DNA of 64,000 bases from Paragordius varius (lineage: Eukaryota; Nematomorpha), in contig OZ176050.1 of assembly GCA_964247055.1 (NCBI GenBank), positions 14,818,001 to 14,882,000 on the forward strand, in the 5' to 3' direction. Positions 59,391 through 64,000 of this stretch are shown here, one piece after another. The notes under the pieces are model-generated. The model saw nothing but the letters and a program-made list of their open reading frames with translations, was not told the origin of the DNA and searched no databases. Made by a program: the position numbers and the translations under genes. Position 1 is the first letter of the stretch; every line of letters starts with the position of its first letter.

Positions 59391-60552
59391 TATAACTGTT
59401 GCAAAACAATTTAAATAAATATATAGGAGAAAATGGTTGCAAAAAAGTTTGAAATAGGGTTTTTTACAATTTCATACTTTTTAATATTTTTTGTACGCGC
59501 CCAATAGACTAAAGAAAACATATTTCTAAATTCGTATTATTTTAAATTATAGTTTTGAATTGCTCTGGGATGTATCCCAAAAGGTAGTAGACTGTTAAAA
59601 ATATGTGGCTAAATCGGCACTATCTTTCAGACATAGGCCAGTCATGCACAGAATCTTAAAGCGAATTTTCCATATTAGAAAAAAAGAGTTAACTTAATGC
59701 GAAGTATTCCGTATAAAATATACTCCAATTTAAAAAGTTTTTATAAAAAATAATATACCGAACAACGTCAGGGTAACGATGGCAAATTTCTATTTCAGAC
59801 ATATAAAAATATTAATTATATATATTATTATAGTGATATTATCAATATACACAAATTGTGAGGCCGATTTAAAAGGATAGTTTTTTTATCTAATTGCAAA
59901 CTCTTGTCGAATGGCATCATCAATGTTAATGCTGATATATATGATTGTTTTCTAAAATTATAATTTAGTGCATTATTCATTGATATTTAATAAAACGATA
60001 AGATTTGCGTGAGTCATAAAAAGAAATTTTAAAATCTTTTGTTTAGGGATGCAATTCGTCTAACATAAATATATTCTTTGCAAATGTCAGTTATAATTCC
60101 AGAGTCAAATCCATAATTTTAGTGTTTTTGGTTAAAAAAATCACTACCTTTTAATCCAAAATAATTCTGAAGTCATTTTGCCTATACGTAAAATCATTAA
60201 TAAACCAATTTTCTGGATATTTCAATAAGCTATGACATTGAAAGCGTATAAGACGCAACAATTAGCTTTTACAAAAATATAAATTATCTCATTATATTTC
60301 ATTCGCGATATGTGGGTTTTTAAAAAAATTATACCAAAAGTTTTTAACGCTTTGTTTATGCACCATGTTATTTTAACATAAAAACATGTGATTAACCCGT
60401 TCGTATCTGAGATGGAGGTAATTACTGTTTTGAAAGTTGTTTTGGTAAACTTTAAATCAAATTCGTTTTAATAGATACTTCAAAGTCCAAAAATAGATTA
60501 ATCTAATTCAAACGGTTGATTGGAAATTTCGAATTAAATGCTTTGCTAAGTA

Positions 60553-60760
60553 TTTATTTTATGTAATTAGGTAAATTAAAAAATCCAATAAAAATCACGA
60601 ATCCGATTATATTTTGATATAAAATTATATCATTTTCAACGGTGAATTTTTAATTTAGATGGTTTTTTTTCACCGTTGGAAAAATAATTTTTATATTGAG
60701 TTATCTTTGGATTTGTGTTTATTGGATTATTAAATTTACACAATTTTATAAAATAAATTT
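60553..60760. repeat. ~205-bp imperfect palindrome
   Basis: The two halves mirror each other outward from a centre near 60660: TTTTCAACGGTGAA with TTCACCGTTGGAAAA, AATCCAATAAAAATCACGAA with TTTGTGTTTATTGGATT, and TAATTAGGTAAATT with AAATTTACACAATTTTA. It is probably a MITE of unknown family. Confidence 0.6.
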
Positions 60761-60984
60761 TTATATTATTAGTATATTGGTATGAAAAAAATTGTTTTAT
60801 ATATTAGCTAATTTATAATATTATTACATGAAAATCTATAGATAAAATAGGACAAGGTTTATATATAATAAGGATTGTTATTGATAAACAAACCGGCATA
60901 TTATTGAATTTCCAATATCCTATTCCAAAAAATATTACTCAGGGTACGAAAGTAGCTCCTAAGGTTAAAATTTTTTAATAAAAT

Positions 60985-61001
60985 ATATATATATATATAT
61001 T
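60985..61001. repeat. TA microsatellite
   Basis: Short alternating TA run just left of the GC-richer stretch. Confidence 0.85.
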
Positions 61002-61059
61002 CAAATAATATTATATTTAACATGGAAAATCTTTATAGGCTCTTAAAACTAAAATATGT

Positions 61060-63720
61060 GACTGTCAATGTGATGAGATGAGACATGGTAATAATTTGGC
61101 AAGCCGAGACTCCGCTCGACTCCTACGGTCATGTCCAAAAAATCCATGGCTCCAGTGTTGGGGACAATAACTGTAAAAGGGATAAATGGAAACAAATGGT
61201 GGGGACATATGTGTCCTCAGCAAAAAATTTGGGAAGGCGCCGCTTATTTGTGGATTCAACTGTATGACCATATTGCATATTGATATGCTACTTAAATTTC
61301 TTAAATATAAAAAAATAATTAAGGTGAAAACACAGATACCATTGCAGTGAAGGCGACCGCGAAAATATGGCAATGTAAGGGTGTCTTTTCCATTAAGAGA
61401 TAATGTAAAATAACCAGAAAGATTAGGCATCTTTGAACCGATGGATCCTAACATTAAACCTGTGCATGGGCCACGCCTATGATGAATATGATGAAACCTA
61501 AAGAGTTAAAAATATGCAGCCACTTTTGAAGTAATACCCCATTATTCCTACGTGTGTCAAAATAGAAGGTTTAATATATTTAAAAAATGACCAAAAGACG
61601 CCTACCTGCAGATGATAATGGCAGAGGTGTTCAAATAATTACTAATCATTTCGACGCATAAAGGTTTTTATAAAGATAAGAACAGGCTCTTTGGACGAAT
61701 AAACTGCTAGTGGACAGTCCGCCAAGTGTTTATTTAGACGTCTCAGTGACTGGAAAAACAAAAACTGAAAACATTAACAATTTAAATGACTTACTCACGT
61801 CTCGATAAGATCGTAGTTACGACAAGATATAATGATAGGTGCGGAATCAGTGAACAATAAATGTCGAAAAGGTGTATAATTCCAGATGCAAAATTAAGAC
61901 AATTGAGGATTTAAAATGTGGATATAAAGTCGTTATATAGTTTTGTAGAATTATTAATTCATGAATGATTACGTTGGTCATTTACTTAAATTAACTAGTA
62001 ATAACACCAGTTTGACCTGGACAGAGGAACATGAGAATAGCTGGAAAGCAGCTAAGATTTGTTAAGCGAAGCTTTAAAACCGTATAATCCAAATAGGAAG
62101 TTGATAAGAAAGGTGCGTTTTGGATTTGGATATATTTTAAGTCATGAGCCAATTAGAGGATCCCGATCGCGTTGCCCTCTAAAAAGGTACTAATACTAAA
62201 CGAAATTCTCCCGCTATCGAAAGAGAATCGAAAGCATTATTTGTACTAAGAAAGTTTCATAGTTTTGTGTATGGAAGATTACTAATATTAACTGATAACC
62301 ATTAGTAAAGTTAACTATTTAAGATCAAAACTTATAAATATACATGCATGCTGAGGTGTAAGATGGATAAATAAGATAAATGAACTTGAGATAAATCAAA
62401 AAGGAGCCCATAATAGAACCAATTATATGTTTAGATGGCCGATTGACGAGATCGATGTCTATGACAAAGAAGCGAGGACCCGATATCTGAATTTTTCTAT
62501 GATGACGTGCGGCTAAGCATAATTAAGAACCGCGTTAAATCCGGTATTACAGAGAGTCAAAGCGTTAAAATTATTACTGCATTACAGAATTAAAAAAGCA
62601 CCCCTTAAGAGAAGTTTGCAATATGGCTTATTAAGTTTAAATGATCGGATTAATACCCAAATCTCTTCTAGTGCTAAACCAGCACAGCGGTCAGAACAAC
62701 GTATAATAATAAAGTGGGTAAATTTGGGAGTTTCGAAATTCAAAACAACCTGTTTAAATCAGTAGGTCAGTAGTCAATGAGCTTGCCAACTTAGTTGGCC
62801 ACAACCCCAGATTTCCACTTATCAATTAAATCAGAATGTTGCTGTTGTGTCGGAGTGGTTACATGATATAGATGGCGGCAGATGGTTATTATTAATTGAT
62901 AACTCATAGAGCCTCCAAATGGGCAAGAGGGTTATTTTAGATAAGGTAACAGCAACTTCTATAAACTAGAAGAACATTTGCAAGGTTTGCTTTCTTAAGA
63001 GGAAGCGACAATGCATCGTATTGTAATAAGTATTTTAATTAAACCTGCATATTAAATTTACCCCTTTTGCTAAAAGGGATGGTAGATAGGTTAATTGATA
63101 CAAATAAATAAATATAGAGAATGGCGCTATATCAACCCAAAGCTTTTAACATTAGCCTATGGGGGCATAGAAACTTTATACACTTGACAACTGATGAAAC
63201 CCCGGCTTCAATGTTCAACGAATACTCCAACCCCCTAACCTGGTTAAATAAGCGATATCAATAATTGCGCCGAACATCATGCCATTAACCCGGTAAGTAT
63301 CAAAGACTAAGTACAGGTTGACAAGCTGGAGAGATCACTGATTCTACAGGATTTTAGTGCAAGTGTGGGACAAAGATCAAGAAAAACTCCTGAAAGAACA
63401 GGCCGATCAAATCATACATTGGCCGAAAGAGCAACCATTCACATTAATTAACACCAGTGATCGCAACCACTTTCATGCAGGATGTTGTAACCTCTGAAAC
63501 TCAACCAGATAAAATCATCAAGACCAATGATGGAATTAAATCGAACACCGAGATAGTCTGAAGCCCAAACAATAATTGTAAGAAAAGTATAAGGAATCAG
63601 AGGCCACAGAAGCAGCCATGACCAGCTCCCCGGCAACTAACCCTACCAAAAAAGACGTTACCCTACAAGAGCCTATCAGAAACCCGTTTTTTGCCGTTAT
63701 AAAAGGGAAGTGCTGTTATA
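61060..63720. other. GC-richer decayed stretch, probably including retroelement remains
   Basis: Base composition rises clearly against the neighbouring DNA, and no frame stays open. Around 63150-63270 a translated patch (LWGHRNFIHLTTDE, then NPLTWLNKR) faintly recalls the RNase H region of LTR-retrotransposon polymerases. This is a heavily broken fossil if so. The opposite-strand open frame at 61065-61454 has no recognisable domain. The assignment is weak. Confidence 0.3.
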
Positions 63721-64000
63721 GTTGCACTTTCATTTATATAAAGTACGCTGAAATATAATTTTGCTACATATTAAATTTTTTAAAAAGTTATCATTTTTTT
63801 AATATAGTTAATATAAAAATTTATAATTTCTCTGCATTTTGTAAACTAGCCTATTTCAAACAAGCGAAATTTGGGATTTGAACACTTTATAATTAAAAAC
63901 TCTAAAAAATATTTTTGCTCTATATTTGTAGTTTATGATAATTTTGGTATAATATTTTTTGGAATAAAGCATTTATAGCTTTTTTAACACTCCACCATTT

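Noticed and set aside
58511-59442. Open frames with KDQLELF and LNCSRTN repeats
   Set aside because: They are the 21-bp arms of element E read as codons, open on both strands.

Overview
The window is AT-rich animal DNA with spliced genes, short introns (GT/AG) and many small transposon-derived repeats. The encoded proteins (a Gq-type rhabdomeric opsin, a chaperonin CCT epsilon subunit, a very large secreted EAR-repeat protein) point to an invertebrate, most likely an arthropod. A copepod-like crustacean would fit the base composition and the Tc1/mariner-rich repeats, but I cannot prove this from the window.

Layout. 1-1.84 kb: last two exons of a single-pass membrane protein (+). 1.84-5.3 kb: intergenic, with a hAT-like MITE and a ~2 kb internally tandem repeat. 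5.3-26.2 kb: one large gene (+). I could splice it into 33 exons with every phase matching, giving 8,685 nt (2,894 codons plus stop). Its order is signal peptide, EAR repeats, ~1,300 residues of 'ING-x-DL' repeats, EAR repeats again, then a Ser/Thr-rich tail. About 13 of its 32 introns carry a copy of one Tc1/mariner-type MITE. 26.2-32.2 kb: transposon debris, including two tail-to-tail transposase fragments. 32.2-40.1 kb: a 7.9 kb minisatellite of 21-bp units. 40.1-42.3 kb: intergenic, with a new-looking 550-bp inverted-repeat element. 42.3-47.9 kb: CCT5 (+, 9 exons, 540 aa). 48-50.9 kb: intergenic. 50.9-55.8 kb: r-opsin (+, 7 exons, 443 aa). 55.8-64 kb: gene-poor, with a small LTR element, a foldback-like element and a decayed higher-GC stretch.

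The most unusual thread is a set of foldback-like elements (five loci). Their inverted arms are variable arrays of a 21-bp unit, and their tips are TATACCATTTRCA-like. Two subfamilies share a TTGAAYTGTTCAAGG core. Two of the five lie in or against copies of the intronic MITE. The unrelated-looking 7.9 kb minisatellite has the same 21-bp period.

The three complete or near-complete genes are independent and do not form a pathway. All exon boundaries were placed by eye from reading frame, splice dinucleotides and, for CCT5 and opsin, remembered family sequence. No search was run.
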